Shown: positions 39,979-52,846 of the stretch, one piece after another | Layout of the letters: the number at the start of each line of letters is the position of its first letter | Numbering within the stretch: the stretch's first letter is position 1 | Assembly: GCA_018401705.1 (NCBI GenBank) | Contig: JAGYKL010000001.1 | Span: forward strand, 1-64,000 | Direction: 5' to 3' | Length of the DNA: 64,000 nucleotides | Source of the DNA: Bacteroidia bacterium | Lineage (GTDB): Bacteria; Bacteroidota; Bacteroidia; M30B66 | Made by a program: the position numbers and the translations under genes | Notes under the pieces: generated by a model | What the model was told of the DNA's origin: nothing | Database searches by the model: none | What the model saw: the letters and a program-made list of their open reading frames with translations, nothing else

Positions 39979-42900
39979 TCAGATTGCAGATTCGGCTTTT
40001 AACTTCTTTTTAGAAGCCATCAAAGCATCGTATTCTTCTTGCGATCCAACAATAATGTTCTCATACTCACGAAGACCTGTACCGGCTGGAATTAGGTGAC
40101 CAACAATCACGTTCTCTTTAAGCCCAAGTAAATCATCACCTTTAGCACTTATCGCAGCTTCGTTAAGCACTTTTGTTGTTTCCTGGAAGGAAGCAGCAGA
40201 AATGAATGACTTAGTCTGTAATGAAGCTCTTGTGATACCTTGAAGAACCTGATTTGCAGTTGCAGGAACAGCATCTCTTGCTTCGATAAGTGTCATATCT
40301 TTTCTCTTAAGCATAGAGTTTTCATCACGCAGCTTTCTTGCGGTAATAATCTGACCGGCTTTAACTGCTGTTGAATCACCTGGCTCAATAACTACTTTCT
40401 TATCGAAGATGTAGTCATTTTCAACATGGAATTCAAGCTTGTTAGCCATCTGACCTTCGAGGAATTTAGTATCTCCCGGATCAAGAATCTCAACTTTACG
40501 CATCATCTGACGTACGATTACCTCAAAATGCTTGTCGTTGATTTTCACACCCTGCAAACGATAAACTTCCTGAATTTCATTCACTAGATATTCCTGAACC
40601 TTAGTTGGTCCTTTAATAGCTAGAATGTCGCTTGGAGTTGTAGCACCATCACTTAAAGGTTGACCAGCTTTTACGTAGTCATTTTCCTGGACAAGTATGT
40701 GCTTACTTAATGAAACAAGGTATTTCTTAATTTCTCCAGTTTTAGATTCGATGATAATCTCACGATTACCGCGTTTTACCTTTCCGAAAGAAACAATACC
40801 ATCAATTTCTGAAACAACAGCAGGGTTAGAAGGATTTCTAGCTTCAAAAAGTTCAGTTACACGAGGTAAACCTCCGGTGATATCACCTAGTTTACCAGAT
40901 TGTCTTGGTATCTTAACTAGAATTTCACCAGTTTTAACTTTTTGTCCATCGTTAACAATGATATGTGCCCCAACTGGTAAAGAATAAGACTTAACAGCAT
41001 CCTTACCATCCATAATTTTAAGGCTAGGATTACGTGTTTTATCACGACGCTCAGTAATAACTTTTTCCTTGAATCCAGTCTGCTCGTCACTCTCTTCGCG
41101 GTAAGTAATTCCATCTTCAAGATCCTCGAAGGCAATTTTACCTGTTGTTTCAGAGATAATCACGGCATTATAAGGATCCCAGTTACAGATTAGATCTCCT
41201 TTTTTAACTTCTGTTCCATTCTTAACATACATTTTTGCTCCGTAAGGAATGTTTCCTGTAGTAAGAATAACCATCGTCTTAGGGTCGATAATTCTCATCT
41301 CTGCTGAACGTCCGATTACGATATCAACTGGATTTCCTTCTTCATCTTCTTTGCTAACTACACGTAATTCATCTACTTCTAGAAGACCGTCGAATTTAGC
41401 TTCTACTTTAGAAGCAGCAGCGATATTTGATGCAGTACCTCCAACGTGGAATGTTCTTAGTGTAAGCTGAGTTCCTGGCTCACCGATTGACTGAGCTGCG
41501 ATAACACCAACAGCTTCACCTTTTTGAACCATACGGCCTGAAGCTAAGTTTCTTCCGTAACATTTAGAACAAACACCCTTTTCTGACTCACAAGTTAGAA
41601 CCGAGCGAATTTCAACTGCCTCAATGCCAGCAGCTTCAATTTTACGAGCTTCATCCTCACGAATCTGATCACCAGTTTGAATTAATAATTCTCCTGAAAC
41701 AGGATCAAATACATCATGTAAACTTGTTCTACCTAAGATTCTGTCATAAAGACTTTCAACAACTTCCTCGTTATTCTTAAGAGCAATAGCAGTAAGACCT
41801 CTTAATGTTCCACAATCTTCCTCACTGATGATAACATCTTGAGAAACGTCAACCAAACGACGTGTCAAGTAACCTGCATCCGCAGTCTTAAGTGCAGTAT
41901 CGGCAAGACCTTTACGAGCACCGTGAGTAGAAATGAAATACTCAAGAATTGATAATCCTTCTTTAAAGTTTGAAAGAATCGGGTTTTCAATAATCTCGCC
42001 TCCTGATGCACCTGATTTCTGCGGCTTAGCCATCAGACCGCGCATACCAGAAAGCTGGCGAATTTGTTCTTTTGAACCACGTGCTCCAGAATCAAGCATC
42101 ATGTAAATTGGGTTGAATCCTTGATTATCATTAATCAATTGATTCATCAAACGCTGAGTTAACCTTGAATTGGTATGAGTCCAAATATCGATGATTTGAT
42201 TGTATCGCTCGTTATTGGTAATGAAACCCATGTTGTAGTTTGCTAAAACTTCTTCAACCTGAGTATTAGCATCTTCAATCATCTTCTCTTTATCCTCAGG
42301 TACAATTACATCTCCAAGGTTAAATGAAAGTCCACCTTTAAATGCCATGGTAAAACCAAGCTGCTTGATATCATCTAGGAATTTTGCAGTTGTAGCCATT
42401 CCTGTTTCTTTAACGATATTACCAATAATATCACGAAGAGACTTCTTAGTAAGCAAATCGTTAATATAACCTACTTGCTCAGGAACAACCTGATTAAATA
42501 ACACTCTACCAACAGTGGTTTCGATTATTTTTTTCTTGATTACATTTCCTTCTTTCACATTGGTCTTCACCTTAATGAAAGCGTGCAAATCAACACGTTT
42601 TTCATTGTAAGCGATGATCACTTCTTCTGGAGAATAGAAAGTAAACCCTTCACCATTCATTTTACGACCTTCGTCAGTCTTTCTTCCTTTGGTCATATAA
42701 TATAGACCAAGTACCATGTCTTGAGAAGGAACAGTAATAGGCGCTCCGTTGGCAGGGTTCAGGATGTTGTGCGAAGCAAGCATTAGAAGCTGTGCTTCAA
42801 GGATAGCTGCATTTCCAAGTGGAACGTGAACAGCCATTTGGTCACCGTCGAAATCGGCGTTAAATGCAGTACAAACTAATGGGTGAAGCTGGATTGCTTT

Positions 42901-44277
42901 ACCTTCTACCAGCTTAGGCTGGAATGATTGGATACCCAAACGGTGAAGAGTTGGGGCACGGTTCAAAAGAACCGGATGACCTTTCAGGATGTTTTCAAGA
43001 ATATCCCAAACTATTGGTTCTTTCTTGTCAACAATTTTCTTGGCACTTTTTACAGTTTTAACAACACCTCTTTCAATCATCTTACGAATGATGAACGGCT
43101 TAAAAAGCTCAGCAGCCATATCTTTAGGAAGACCACATTCATGCAATTTCAAGTCAGGCCCAACGACAATTACCGAACGTGCAGAATAATCGACACGCTT
43201 ACCTAGAAGGTTTTGACGGAAACGACCTTGCTTACCTTTAAGTGAATCAGAAAGAGACTTTAAAGCCCTATTTGATTCTGTTTTAACTGCATTAGATTTC
43301 CTTGAATTGTCTAACAATGAATCAACAGCTTCCTGAAGCATACGCTTCTCATTACGAAGGATAACCTCTGGTGCTTTGATTTCAATAAGACGCTTCAAAC
43401 GGTTATTTCTGATAATAACACGGCGATATAAATCATTCAAATCTGAAGTTGCGAATCTACCACCATCAAGAGGCACTAGAGGACGTAATTCAGGAGGAAT
43501 AACTGGAATAACTTTAAGAATCATCCATTCAGGACGATTAACTCCATTACCTTCATTAGCTAAACGGAAAGCCTCAACAACCTGAAGTCTCTTAAGAGCT
43601 TCATTTTTTCTTTGTTGTGATGTTTCTGTATTTGCCTTATGGCGAAGATCATACGAAAGCTCCTCAAGATTTAGACGATTTAAGATCATATATAAAGCAT
43701 CAGCACCCATTTTGGCGATGAACTTATTAGGATCATTATCATCTAGATATTGGTTGTCTTTAGGAAGGTTTTCAAGTACTTGAAGATATTCTTCTTCAGT
43801 AAGGAAATCCATATAATTCAAGCCTTGCTCACCAGCCAGACCTGATTGAATAACCACGTAACGCTCATAATAAATAATTGCGTCGAGCTTTTTAGTCGCC
43901 AATCCTAACAAATAACCAATCTTGTTGGGAAGAGAGCGGAAGAACCAAATATGAGCTACAGGAACAACCAACTGGATGTGCCCCATACGTTCACGTCTAA
44001 CCTTCTTTTCTGTTACTTCAACACCACAGCGGTCGCAAATGATGCCTTTATAACGAATTCTTTTATATTTTCCACAATGACATTCATAGTCCTTAACTGG
44101 ACCAAAAATTCGTTCGCAGAAAAGACCACCCATTTCAGGCTTATAAGTCCTGTAATTGATCGTTTCAGGTTTAAGAACCTCTCCGTGACTCTGATCTAGA
44201 ATATCTTCTGGAGATGCTAGAGAAACGATGATTCTTTTGAAATTACTTTTAAGTTTTATGTCTTTGCGCAAAGCCAT
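39979..44277 (-). CDS. rpoC: DNA-directed RNA polymerase subunit beta'
   Basis: 1432 aa; '[25 protein letters not shown]', '[15 protein letters not shown]'. Confidence 0.98.
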   Translation of the reverse strand: MALRKDIKLKSNFKRIIVSLASPEDILDQSHGEVLKPETINYRTYKPEMGGLFCERIFGPVKDYECHCGKYKRIRYKGIICDRCGVEVTEKKVRRERMGHIQLVVPVAHIWFFRSLPNKIGYLLGLATKKLDAIIYYERYVVIQSGLAGEQGLNYMDFLTEEEYLQVLENLPKDNQYLDDNDPNKFIAKMGADALYMILNRLNLEELSYDLRHKANTETSQQRKNEALKRLQVVEAFRLANEGNGVNRPEWMILKVIPVIPPELRPLVPLDGGRFATSDLNDLYRRVIIRNNRLKRLIEIKAPEVILRNEKRMLQEAVDSLLDNSRKSNAVKTESNRALKSLSDSLKGKQGRFRQNLLGKRVDYSARSVIVVGPDLKLHECGLPKDMAAELFKPFIIRKMIERGVVKTVKSAKKIVDKKEPIVWDILENILKGHPVLLNRAPTLHRLGIQSFQPKLVEGKAIQLHPLVCTAFNADFDGDQMAVHVPLGNAAILEAQLLMLASHNILNPANGAPITVPSQDMVLGLYYMTKGRKTDEGRKMNGEGFTFYSPEEVIIAYNEKRVDLHAFIKVKTNVKEGNVIKKKIIETTVGRVLFNQVVPEQVGYINDLLTKKSLRDIIGNIVKETGMATTAKFLDDIKQLGFTMAFKGGLSFNLGDVIVPEDKEKMIEDANTQVEEVLANYNMGFITNNERYNQIIDIWTHTNSRLTQRLMNQLINDNQGFNPIYMMLDSGARGSKEQIRQLSGMRGLMAKPQKSGASGGEIIENPILSNFKEGLSILEYFISTHGARKGLADTALKTADAGYLTRRLVDVSQDVIISEEDCGTLRGLTAIALKNNEEVVESLYDRILGRTSLHDVFDPVSGELLIQTGDQIREDEARKIEAAGIEAVEIRSVLTCESEKGVCSKCYGRNLASGRMVQKGEAVGVIAAQSIGEPGTQLTLRTFHVGGTASNIAAASKVEAKFDGLLEVDELRVVSKEDEEGNPVDIVIGRSAEMRIIDPKTMVILTTGNIPYGAKMYVKNGTEVKKGDLICNWDPYNAVIISETTGKIAFEDLEDGITYREESDEQTGFKEKVITERRDKTRNPSLKIMDGKDAVKSYSLPVGAHIIVNDGQKVKTGEILVKIPRQSGKLGDITGGLPRVTELFEARNPSNPAVVSEIDGIVSFGKVKRGNREIIIESKTGEIKKYLVSLSKHILVQENDYVKAGQPLSDGATTPSDILAIKGPTKVQEYLVNEIQEVYRLQGVKINDKHFEVIVRQMMRKVEILDPGDTKFLEGQMANKLEFHVENDYIFDKKVVIEPGDSTAVKAGQIITARKLRDENSMLKRKDMTLIEARDAVPATANQVLQGITRASLQTKSFISAASFQETTKVLNEAAISAKGDDLLGLKENVIVGHLIPAGTGLREYENIIVGSQEEYDALMASKKKLKAESAI

Positions 44278-44306
44278 ATTATATTAATTTCTAATGAAAT
44301 AAGAAT

Positions 44307-44333
44307 GTCCGGAATGCGCGGTGCATTCCGGAC
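44307..44333 (-). other. Strong hairpin in the rpoB-rpoC spacer
   Basis: GTCCGGAATGC-GCGGT-GCATTCCGGAC: perfect 11-bp stem; T-tract lies 5' rather than 3' on the transcribed (minus) strand. Confidence 0.75.
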
Positions 44334-44341
44334 TAAAAAAA

Positions 44342-47300
44342 TCACTCAAGGGTAATCTTAAGACCCAATCCGCGGAGTTCATGAAGTAATACGTTAAACG
44401 ACTCTGGGATACCCGGAGTTGGCATATTATCTCCTTTAACTATAGCTTCATAAGCCTTAGCTCGACCAATTACGTCGTCAGATTTAACTGTTAGTATCTC
44501 CTGAAGAATGTTGGCTGCTCCAAATGCTTCGAGTGCCCAAACCTCCATCTCACCAAAACGCTGACCTCCAAATTGTGCTTTACCACCTAGAGGCTGTTGA
44601 GTAATGAGAGAGTAAGGTCCGATAGAACGTGCGTGCATTTTATCATCAACCATGTGACCAAGCTTAAGCATATAAATCATACCAACAGTTGCTGGCTGAT
44701 CAAACTTATCTCCTGAACCACCATCATAAAGGAAAGTTCTTCCATATCTAGGAATACCAGCCTGATCAGAATATTCATTAATCTGATCAATAGTTGCACC
44801 ATCAAAAATTGGAGTGGCGAATGTCATTCCAAGTTCTTTTCCGGCCCAACCAAGAACAGTTTCATAAATCTGTCCAAGATTCATACGAGATGGTACACCT
44901 AATGGGTTAAGAACGATATCTACAGGAGTTCCATTTTCTAAGAAAGGCATCTCTTCGTCACGAACGATTTTGGCTACAATACCTTTATTACCGTGACGAC
45001 CCGCCATCTTATCACCTACTTTTAGCTTACGCTTTTTAGCGATATAAACCTTAGCTAATTGAACAATACCAGCTGGTAGTTCATCTCCAACAGTAGCAGC
45101 AAACTTCTTACGTTTTGCAATACCATTGATATCGTTGAAACGAATTAGATAATTGTTAAGAAGTTCTTTGATTAGGTTATTCTTGTCTTTATCTGTTGTC
45201 CATTTATTAGGGTTAACGATTGTATAATCAATACCCTGAAGAATTTTAACAGTAAACTTAGCACCCTTAGGAACCATTTCTTCCTTGAAGTTATTGAAAA
45301 TCCCTTGAGAGGTTTTTCCATTAACTATTTGGAATAATTTATCAATCAAGCGAGTTTTTAACTCTGCTGCGTCTTTCTCCTTTGCAACATCAATCTTAGC
45401 AAGAGTTGGTTTCTCTTCTGTTTTAGATCTTCTGTCTTTAATGATACGAGAGAAAAGTTTCTTGTCGATAACAACACCATTTAATGATGGAGGTGCCTTA
45501 AGAGATGCATCTTTAACATCACCAGCCTTGTCGCCAAAGATGGCACGTAAAAGTTTCTCTTCTGGAGAAGGATCGGTTTCACCTTTAGGTGTGATTTTAC
45601 CAATAAGTATGTCTCCTGGCTTAACATCAGCACCAATGCGAATCAATCCATTTTCATCGAGGTCCTTGGTAGCTTCCTCACTAACGTTTGGAATATCAGC
45701 CGTTAATTCCTCTAATCCTCTCTTTGTATCGCGCACTTCAAGAATAAATTCTTCGATATGAAGACTTGTAAATACATCTTCACGAACAATTCTTTCAGAA
45801 ATAACGATTGCATCTTCAAAGTTAAAACCTTTCCAAGGCATGAAAGCCACTTTAAGGTTTCTTCCCAGGGCTAGCTCTCCACCTTGAGTAGCATAACCTT
45901 CACAAAGCACTTTACCTTTGTAAACTTTCTCGCCTTTCGTAACGATAGGCTTAAGGTTGATTGTTGTGTTCTGATTGGTTTTGCGGAATTTAGTCAGTTT
46001 ATAAGTTCTAACATCATCAACAAAACTTACTAACCTTTCGTCTTCAGAACGGTTGTAACGAATAACAATCTCATTAGCATCAACCCATTCTACAACACCT
46101 TCACCTTCAGCATTAATAAGTACACGTGAATCATGAGCAACAGCTGCTTCCAAGCCAGTTCCTACAAGAGGAGCTTCTGGATTGAGAAGAGGTACTGCCT
46201 GACGCATCATGTTAGAACCCATCAATGCACGGTTAGCATCATCATGCTCAAGGAAAGGAATCAAAGAAGCTGCGATTGAAGCAATTTGATTTGGAGCAAC
46301 GTCCATGAGCTTAATTTGCTCTGGCTCAACAACAGGGAAATCTCCGGCAAATCTTGCCTTGATTCTGTTATTAATAAAGTTACCTTTCCCATCGATTTCA
46401 GTTTTTGACTGAGCGATAATTGAAGTTTCTTCTTCTTCAGCACTTAAATAAACAATTGGCTTATCCAAATCAACTTTACCGTCAGTAACTGTGCGGTAAG
46501 GAGTTTCGATGAAACCTAGTTTATTGATTTTTGCGAAAACACATAATGAAGAAATCAGACCAATGTTTGGCCCTTCAGGTGTCTCAATGGTACAAAGTCT
46601 ACCATAGTGAGTATAGTGAACGTCACGTACTTCGAAACCTGCACGCTCTCTAGAAAGACCGCCTGGCCCAAGGGCAGATAGTCTTCTTTTGTGCGTAATC
46701 TCAGACAGTGGATTGGTTTGATCCATGAACTGAGAAAGCTGATTTGTTCCAAAGAATGAATTGATAACGCTAGAAAGAGTTTTAGCATTAATCAAATCAG
46801 TTGGCGTAAATACTTCATTATCGCGAACATTCATACGTTCACGAATGGTTCTAGCCATTCTGGAAAGCCCTACTCCAAACTGACCATATAATTGTTCTCC
46901 AACAGTTCTAACACGACGATTAGAAAGGTGGTCAATATCATCCACATCAGCTTTTGAATTGATAAGTTCAATCAAATACTTGATGATAGAGATTATATCT
47001 TGCTTAGTTAGAACTTTTGTATCTCCGTCAATTTCAAGATTAAGTTTTTTGTTGATTCTGTATCTACCAACATCACCTAAATCATATCTCTTATCTGAGA
47101 AGAAAAGCTTATCAATGATACCACGAGCAGTTTCCTCATCAGGTGGTTCAGCATTTCTTAATTGACGATAAATATGCTCAACAGCTTCTTTTTCGGAGTT
47201 TGATGTGTCCTTTTGAAGCGTATTATAAATGATTGTGTAATCGGCGGTATTGATATCATTTTTGTGAAGGATGATTGACTTAACACCTGAGTCAAGGATT

Positions 47301-48163
47301 TGCTCAACGTGTTCTTTTTCAATTTCCGTTTCACGGTCGATAATCACTTCATTTCGTTCGATAGAAACCACTTCTCCAGTGTCTTCATCTACGAAATCCT
47401 CGATCCAAGTCTTAAGAACTCTGGCAGCGAGGCGGCGACCGATTGCATTTTTAATATTCGTTTTGGTGACTTTGAATTCGTCGGCAAGGCCGAAGATTTC
47501 AAGAATATCCTTGTCACTTTCGTAACCAATTGCACGAAGCAATGTAGTAACAGGAAGCTTCTTTTTACGGTCGATGTAGGCATACATGACACTATTGATA
47601 TCCGTTGCGAATTCAATCCATGAACCTTTAAAAGGAATCACTCTAGCAGAGTAAAGTTTTGTACCGTTAGCATGTCGGCTTTGGCCGAAGAAAACGCCGG
47701 GAGATCTGTGAAGCTGAGAAACAACAACACGTTCTGCACCATTAATAACAAAAGTTCCTTTAGGAGTCATGTAAGGTATTGTACCTAAATAGACGTCCTG
47801 CACAATTGTTTCAAAATCTTCGTGCTCAGGATCGGTACAATACAGCTTTAGTTTCGCTTTAAGCGGAACACTATGTGTTAGACCTCTATCAAGGCATTCT
47901 TCTATAGAATATCTTGGAGGGTCAATAAAATAATCGAGAAATTCCAATACGAAATTATTTCTGGCATCAGAAATAGGGAAATTCTCAGAAAACACTTTGA
48001 AGAGACCTTCATTCTGACGGTTCTCAGGAGTGGTTTCAAGTTGGAAGAAATCCTTGAACGATTGTACCTGAACATCAAGGAAGTCAGGGTACGCAATAGG
48101 TAGTTTGTCTGTAGCAAAACTAAACCTGTTCGGGCTTTTTTTTATGTATGTCAAGGGACTCAA
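44342..48163 (-). CDS. rpoB: DNA-directed RNA polymerase subunit beta (apparent TTG start)
   Basis: 1273 aa; '[17 protein letters not shown]', '[18 protein letters not shown]', '[12 protein letters not shown]'. Confidence 0.97.
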   Translation of the reverse strand: MSPLTYIKKSPNRFSFATDKLPIAYPDFLDVQVQSFKDFFQLETTPENRQNEGLFKVFSENFPISDARNNFVLEFLDYFIDPPRYSIEECLDRGLTHSVPLKAKLKLYCTDPEHEDFETIVQDVYLGTIPYMTPKGTFVINGAERVVVSQLHRSPGVFFGQSRHANGTKLYSARVIPFKGSWIEFATDINSVMYAYIDRKKKLPVTTLLRAIGYESDKDILEIFGLADEFKVTKTNIKNAIGRRLAARVLKTWIEDFVDEDTGEVVSIERNEVIIDRETEIEKEHVEQILDSGVKSIILHKNDINTADYTIIYNTLQKDTSNSEKEAVEHIYRQLRNAEPPDEETARGIIDKLFFSDKRYDLGDVGRYRINKKLNLEIDGDTKVLTKQDIISIIKYLIELINSKADVDDIDHLSNRRVRTVGEQLYGQFGVGLSRMARTIRERMNVRDNEVFTPTDLINAKTLSSVINSFFGTNQLSQFMDQTNPLSEITHKRRLSALGPGGLSRERAGFEVRDVHYTHYGRLCTIETPEGPNIGLISSLCVFAKINKLGFIETPYRTVTDGKVDLDKPIVYLSAEEEETSIIAQSKTEIDGKGNFINNRIKARFAGDFPVVEPEQIKLMDVAPNQIASIAASLIPFLEHDDANRALMGSNMMRQAVPLLNPEAPLVGTGLEAAVAHDSRVLINAEGEGVVEWVDANEIVIRYNRSEDERLVSFVDDVRTYKLTKFRKTNQNTTINLKPIVTKGEKVYKGKVLCEGYATQGGELALGRNLKVAFMPWKGFNFEDAIVISERIVREDVFTSLHIEEFILEVRDTKRGLEELTADIPNVSEEATKDLDENGLIRIGADVKPGDILIGKITPKGETDPSPEEKLLRAIFGDKAGDVKDASLKAPPSLNGVVIDKKLFSRIIKDRRSKTEEKPTLAKIDVAKEKDAAELKTRLIDKLFQIVNGKTSQGIFNNFKEEMVPKGAKFTVKILQGIDYTIVNPNKWTTDKDKNNLIKELLNNYLIRFNDINGIAKRKKFAATVGDELPAGIVQLAKVYIAKKRKLKVGDKMAGRHGNKGIVAKIVRDEEMPFLENGTPVDIVLNPLGVPSRMNLGQIYETVLGWAGKELGMTFATPIFDGATIDQINEYSDQAGIPRYGRTFLYDGGSGDKFDQPATVGMIYMLKLGHMVDDKMHARSIGPYSLITQQPLGGKAQFGGQRFGEMEVWALEAFGAANILQEILTVKSDDVIGRAKAYEAIVKGDNMPTPGIPESFNVLLHELRGLGLKITLE

Positions 48164-48204
48164 AATTTAAGATGAAAAAAGCAAATAAGGTAGAGATGTA
48201 TCCA

Positions 48205-48243
48205 AACAGCTAAAGACCTCCAAAAACAGAGGTCTTAGCTGTT
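48205..48243 (-). other. Hairpin in the rplL-rpoB spacer
   Basis: AACAGCTAAAGACCTC (48205-48220) pairs with GAGGTCTTAGCTGTT (48229-48243), one bulge; no 3' T-tract in the transcribed direction. Confidence 0.75.
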
Positions 48244-48261
48244 GAATTTTAAAGCTGAGGA

Positions 48262-48642
48262 TTACTTAAGCTCAACTTCAGCTCCGGCTTCAGTCAGTTG
48301 CGTTTTAAGCGCTTCTGCTTCGTCTTTGCTTACACCTTCTTTGATAGCTTTAGGAGCGCCATCAACAAGATCTTTTGCTTCTTTCAGACCTAGACCGGTA
48401 AGTTCTTTTACAAGCTTAACGATTGCAAGTTTATTACCACCTGCTGCCTTTAGAATTACATCGAATGCATTTTTCTCTTCTGCGGCCTCACCTGCTCCGG
48501 CGCCAGCACCAGGAGCAGCAACAGCTACTGCAGCAGCAGCTGGTTCGATTCCGTATTCATCCTTAAGGATTTGAGCTAATTCATTCACTTCCTTTACAGT
48601 TAAATTCACTAACTGCTCAGCGAAAGCTTTCAAATCTGCCAT
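48262..48642 (-). CDS. rplL: 50S ribosomal protein L7/L12
   Basis: '[56 protein letters not shown]'. Confidence 0.97.
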   Translation of the reverse strand: MADLKAFAEQLVNLTVKEVNELAQILKDEYGIEPAAAAVAVAAPGAGAGAGEAAEEKNAFDVILKAAGGNKLAIVKLVKELTGLGLKEAKDLVDGAPKAIKEGVSKDEAEALKTQLTEAGAEVELK

Positions 48643-48696
48643 TTTATGATTGTTTTAGTTGATTGTACAAAAATGTGAATTAAAAAATTGTTGAAA

Positions 48697-49218
48697 TTAT
48701 TCAGGTCTTTCAGACAGCGTCTTAACAATTCCTGCGATTTTTCCTCCTCCAGATTGTAGAGCAGAAAGAACATTTTTAGCAGGTGATTGAAGCAAGCCGA
48801 TGATATCGCCGATAACTTCATTTTTGGTTTTGATGGCAATGAGAGTATCAATCTGATTGTCGCCGATGTAGAATGATTCTTCAACAAAAGCAGCCTTTAA
48901 GATTGGTCTATCACTGGTTTTTCTGAATTCCTTAATAAGCTTAGCAGGCTCATTTACTGTATCAGTAAACATTACTGATGTAGATCCTTTAAGCACATCA
49001 AACAAAGGAGAATAATCTGTCTCCATACGCTCGAATGCTTTTCTAAGCAAGGTATTCTTTACCATCTTTAGTTCGATATTCTTCTTATAGCAAGTACGAC
49101 GAAGGTTATTCGTTTTCTCTACTGTTAATTCAGAAATATCTGTAAGGTAAAAGTTCTTGGTTGCGGTCATTTTCTCAACCAATGCATCGATTACCCCGTC
49201 TTTTTCTTCTTTCTTCAT
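48697..49218 (-). CDS. rplJ: 50S ribosomal protein L10
   Basis: 173 aa, position and 'LKMVKNTLLRKAFE' motif. Confidence 0.94.
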   Translation of the reverse strand: MKKEEKDGVIDALVEKMTATKNFYLTDISELTVEKTNNLRRTCYKKNIELKMVKNTLLRKAFERMETDYSPLFDVLKGSTSVMFTDTVNEPAKLIKEFRKTSDRPILKAAFVEESFYIGDNQIDTLIAIKTKNEVIGDIIGLLQSPAKNVLSALQSGGGKIAGIVKTLSERPE

Positions 49219-49243
49219 AATTTAAGAGTTAAAAGGTTCGTAA

Positions 49244-49939
49244 TCAGGCACCGATTGATTTAAGATCAACCGAAACCGAAGGACTCATAGTACTCGACAT
49301 GTAAACACTTTTCACGTAAGTTCCTTTTGCAGACGAAGGCTTAAGTTTCAGAATAGTCTGAATCAATTCCTTAGCATTATCAAAAAGTTTGTCTTCCGCA
49401 AAGCTTACTTTGCCGATTGCAGCATGCACGATACCTGTTTTATCCACTTTGAAGTCAATTTTACCTGCTTTTACTTCTTGCACGGCTTTACCAACATCTT
49501 GTGTAACAGTACCTGTTTTTGGATTGGGCATAAGACCTCGAGGACCTAGGACACGTCCTAAAGCACCTACTTTGGCCATGATTGCAGGCATGGTAATAAT
49601 CACGTCTACATCAGTCCAACCACCTTTAATCTTTTCAATGTAATCATCCAAACCAACATGGTCGGCACCTGCTGCTTTAGCTTCTTCTTCCTTATCAGGA
49701 GTACAAAGCACAAGCACACGAACAGATTTTCCGGTTCCATGAGGAAGAGACACAATACCGCGAACCATTTGGTTTGCTTTACGTGGATCTACCCCAAGAC
49801 GAACCGCAACATCTACTGAAGCGTCGAATTTTGTTGTGGAGATTTCCTTTACGAGGCGCGCAGCATCAAGAAGTGGATAAGACTTGTCTTCTTCCACTTT
49901 TCCTGCAATTGCTTTGCGCTTTTTTGTCAGTTGTGCCAT
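49244..49939 (-). CDS. rplA: 50S ribosomal protein L1
   Basis: '[36 protein letters not shown]', '[16 protein letters not shown]'. Confidence 0.97.
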   Translation of the reverse strand: MAQLTKKRKAIAGKVEEDKSYPLLDAARLVKEISTTKFDASVDVAVRLGVDPRKANQMVRGIVSLPHGTGKSVRVLVLCTPDKEEEAKAAGADHVGLDDYIEKIKGGWTDVDVIITMPAIMAKVGALGRVLGPRGLMPNPKTGTVTQDVGKAVQEVKAGKIDFKVDKTGIVHAAIGKVSFAEDKLFDNAKELIQTILKLKPSSAKGTYVKSVYMSSTMSPSVSVDLKSIGA

Positions 49940-49964
49940 TTCACTCTATTAATTATAGGTTAAC

Positions 49965-50402
49965 TTAAAAAGGGCGCTGTCCTTCAACTTCGATTCCCAT
50001 ACTGCGTGCAGTACCTGCCACCATGCTCATTGCCGATTCTACTGTAAAACAGTTCAAATCAGGCATTTTTGCTTCGGCAATACCACGCACTGTATCCCAG
50101 GTGATTTTAGCAACCTTCTTGCGATTGGATTCCGGAGAACCACTTTTCAATTTGGCAGCTTCTTTCAGCTGAACAGCAACAGGAGGAGTTTTAATGATAA
50201 AGTCAAAAGACTTATCTACGTATACGGTAATAATTACCGGTAACACTTTTCCAGCCTGGTCCTGCGTACGGGCGTTGAATTGCTTGCAGAAATCCATGAT
50301 ATTAACACCTTTCGCACCGAGTGCCGGTCCGATTGGTGGTGATGGATTTGCTGCACCGCCTTTCACCTGTAACTTAATGAGTGCACCTACTTCTTTAGCC
50401 AT
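49965..50402 (-). CDS. rplK: 50S ribosomal protein L11
   Basis: '[38 protein letters not shown]'. Confidence 0.97.
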   Translation of the reverse strand: MAKEVGALIKLQVKGGAANPSPPIGPALGAKGVNIMDFCKQFNARTQDQAGKVLPVIITVYVDKSFDFIIKTPPVAVQLKEAAKLKSGSPESNRKKVAKITWDTVRGIAEAKMPDLNCFTVESAMSMVAGTARSMGIEVEGQRPF

Positions 50403-50505
50403 TTTTATTTGTTATTGAATCGCGGGTCCTGTATTTTCTCTGAGGAGGGGAAGCATTTTACGTGGAGAAGACAACCTCAGGCTCTTTCAGGATTTACCAC
50501 TGTTT

Positions 50506-51060
50506 TTATTCTTTTTCTACTTGCATGTAATTAAGCTCCAATGGAGTTTTCCTACCAAAGATTTTAACCATAACAGTTAACTTCTTCTTTTCTTCATTAA
50601 TCTCTTCAATAGTTCCGGTGAAACTATTAAATGGTCCGTCAATCACTTTAACAGACTCACCTACAATAAACGGAATTGAAATCTCAGCATCTGTTTCAGA
50701 AAGCTCATCTACTTTACCAAGAATCCTGTTTACTTCAGCTTGACGAAGAGGAGTTGGAGCTCCACCTTTGTCACCTAAAAAACCAATTACGTTTGGTATA
50801 TTCTTCAGGATGTGAGGAATTTCACCAATCATAATTGCTTCTATCATGATGTAACCTGGAAAATAGTTACGCTCCTTAGAAATCTTCTTACCATTACGAA
50901 TCTGGTATATCTTTTCGGTTGGAATCAAAACCTGAGAAATATATTCACCGATGTTATGATGCACAATCTCTGAGTCGATGTATTCCTTCACCTTCTTCTC
51001 CTTGCCACTTACAGCGCGGACAACATACCACTTTTTCGTGTTGACACTTTCTTCAGTCAT
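50506..51060 (-). CDS. nusG: Transcription termination/antitermination protein NusG
   Basis: 'KKWYVVRAVSGKEKKVKEYI', KOW-type 'VGESVKVIDGPFNSFTGTIEEI'. ATG at 51060 preferred over the provided 51069. Confidence 0.95.
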   Translation of the reverse strand: MTEESVNTKKWYVVRAVSGKEKKVKEYIDSEIVHHNIGEYISQVLIPTEKIYQIRNGKKISKERNYFPGYIMIEAIMIGEIPHILKNIPNVIGFLGDKGGAPTPLRQAEVNRILGKVDELSETDAEISIPFIVGESVKVIDGPFNSFTGTIEEINEEKKKLTVMVKIFGRKTPLELNYMQVEKE

Positions 51061-51076
51061 CACTTTCAATTATCAG

Positions 51077-51268
51077 TTAAAACAGGTCGTAAAACAATTC
51101 CATCACATTACTAAATGTGAAGTCCATTGCGAATATCAATAAAGCAATTATGATAGAAGAAATCATAACAACAATAGCCGAGTTTTGGAGTTCACTCCAA
51201 GTAGGCCAAGTTACTTTGTGTAACAATTCATTGTATGATTCTTCAATGTATGTCTTAATCTTTGACAT
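51077..51268 (-). CDS. secE: Preprotein translocase subunit SecE
   Basis: 'YIEESYNELLHKVTWPTWSELQNSAIVVMISSIIIALLIFAMD'; start at MSKIK more likely. Confidence 0.92.
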   Translation of the reverse strand: MSKIKTYIEESYNELLHKVTWPTWSELQNSAIVVMISSIIIALLIFAMDFTFSNVMELFYDLF

Positions 51269-51286
51269 GATTTTAACTTTTTTTTG

Positions 51287-51359
51287 CACGGGAGGAGGGA
51301 CTCGAACCCCCAGCCAACGGTTTTGGAGACCGCTACTCTACCAATTGAGCTACACCCGT
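51287..51359 (-). tRNA. tRNA-Trp (CCA)
   Basis: Minus-strand cloverleaf with anticodon loop CTCCAAA and T-arm GGTTCGAGTCC. Confidence 0.92.
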
Positions 51360-51587
51360 ATTTTAAATCGATTCTCTTTGTTTAGAAAATGAAATCCGAG
51401 ATTTAGCATTTCAACAACAGATAGCCGATAGAGATTCTTCCGTTTTCCGGCAATTAAAGAACAATATATTATAAATCAGCGCTTTACTTAAAATCTCTAC
51501 TTGCTTTGGGAAATGTAACCCTTATACAGGTAGAAGGTACCTCGCACAGGGCGGGGGCACCTTTAAGAAAATCACTGATAATCTTTA

Positions 51588-52775
51588 TTACTTGATGATC
51601 TCGATCACCTGACCAGCTCCAACTGTACGACCACCTTCACGGATCGCAAAGCGAAGACCTTTGTCCATTGCTACTGGTACAATCAAAGTAACATCGATAG
51701 TTACGTTATCACCAGGAACAACCATTTCGCGACCTTCTGGAAGCATGATTTCTCCAGTTACGTCAGTTGTACGTAAGTAAAACTGAGGACGGTATCTGTT
51801 ATGGAATGGAGTGTGACGACCACCTTCTTCTTTCTTAAGGATATAAACCTCAGCTTTGAATTGAGTGTGTGGAGTAATAGAACCTGGCTTAGCGATAACC
51901 ATACCGCGACGAATAGATTCTTTGTCAATACCACGTAGAAGTAAACCTACGTTATCTCCTGCTTCACCACGGTCTAGAATCTTACGGAACATCTCAACTC
52001 CAGTAACAGTTGACTTAAGTTTTTCTTCTTGCATACCAAGAATTTCAACCTCTTCACCAGAGTTAATAACTCCTTTTTCAATACGTCCTGTAGCAACAGT
52101 TCCACGACCTGTAATTGAGAACACGTCTTCAACTGGCATAAGGAAAGGCTTATCTACATCACGAGGAGGAATTGGAATGAAAGTATCAACAGCTTCCATC
52201 AACTCAAGAATTTTCTCAGTCCATTTTGGATCGTTGTTCAAACCACCAAGTGCAGAACCACGAATGATTGGAGTATTATCGCCATCGAAATTGTAGAAGC
52301 TAAGAAGCTCACGAATTTCCATTTCAACTAAATCTAAAAGCTCTTCATCATCAACCATATCCACTTTATTCATGAATACAACGATTTTAGGAACACCTAC
52401 CTGACGAGCAAGAAGGATGTGCTCACGTGTTTGTGGCATTGGACCATCTGTTGCAGCAACAACAAGAATAGCACCGTCCATCTGAGCAGCTCCAGTAACC
52501 ATGTTCTTAACGTAGTCAGCGTGACCTGGACAGTCAACGTGAGCGTAGTGACGATTAGCTGTAGTATATTCTACGTGAGAAGTATTAATTGTAATACCAC
52601 GTTCCTTTTCTTCAGGAGCGTTATCAATAGAATCGAATGAACGAGCTTCAGACAAACCGGCAGAGTGAAGCACAGTTGTAATTGCTGCAGTTAATGTTGT
52701 TTTACCGTGGTCAACGTGACCAATGGTACCAATGTTTACGTGCGCTTTGGAACGGTCGAATTTTTCTTTAGCCAT
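51588..52775 (-). CDS. tuf: Elongation factor Tu
   Basis: '[22 protein letters not shown]', '[26 protein letters not shown]'. Confidence 0.98.
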   Translation of the reverse strand: MAKEKFDRSKAHVNIGTIGHVDHGKTTLTAAITTVLHSAGLSEARSFDSIDNAPEEKERGITINTSHVEYTTANRHYAHVDCPGHADYVKNMVTGAAQMDGAILVVAATDGPMPQTREHILLARQVGVPKIVVFMNKVDMVDDEELLDLVEMEIRELLSFYNFDGDNTPIIRGSALGGLNNDPKWTEKILELMEAVDTFIPIPPRDVDKPFLMPVEDVFSITGRGTVATGRIEKGVINSGEEVEILGMQEEKLKSTVTGVEMFRKILDRGEAGDNVGLLLRGIDKESIRRGMVIAKPGSITPHTQFKAEVYILKKEEGGRHTPFHNRYRPQFYLRTTDVTGEIMLPEGREMVVPGDNVTIDVTLIVPVAMDKGLRFAIREGGRTVGAGQVIEIIK

Positions 52776-52846
52776 GGCTACTTTTTTGTTTTATTTGATT
52801 GAGTGTGTTGTTATTATTATTTTCAATTTTACTTTCAATTCAATAG

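Noticed and set aside
39979-48642. Many 60-110-aa plus-strand ORFs antisense to rpoC, rpoB and rplL, e.g. 45441-45761, 47300-47623, 48242-48574
   Set aside because: Mirror translations of conserved genes; Ser/Phe-rich low-information sequences typical of shadows.
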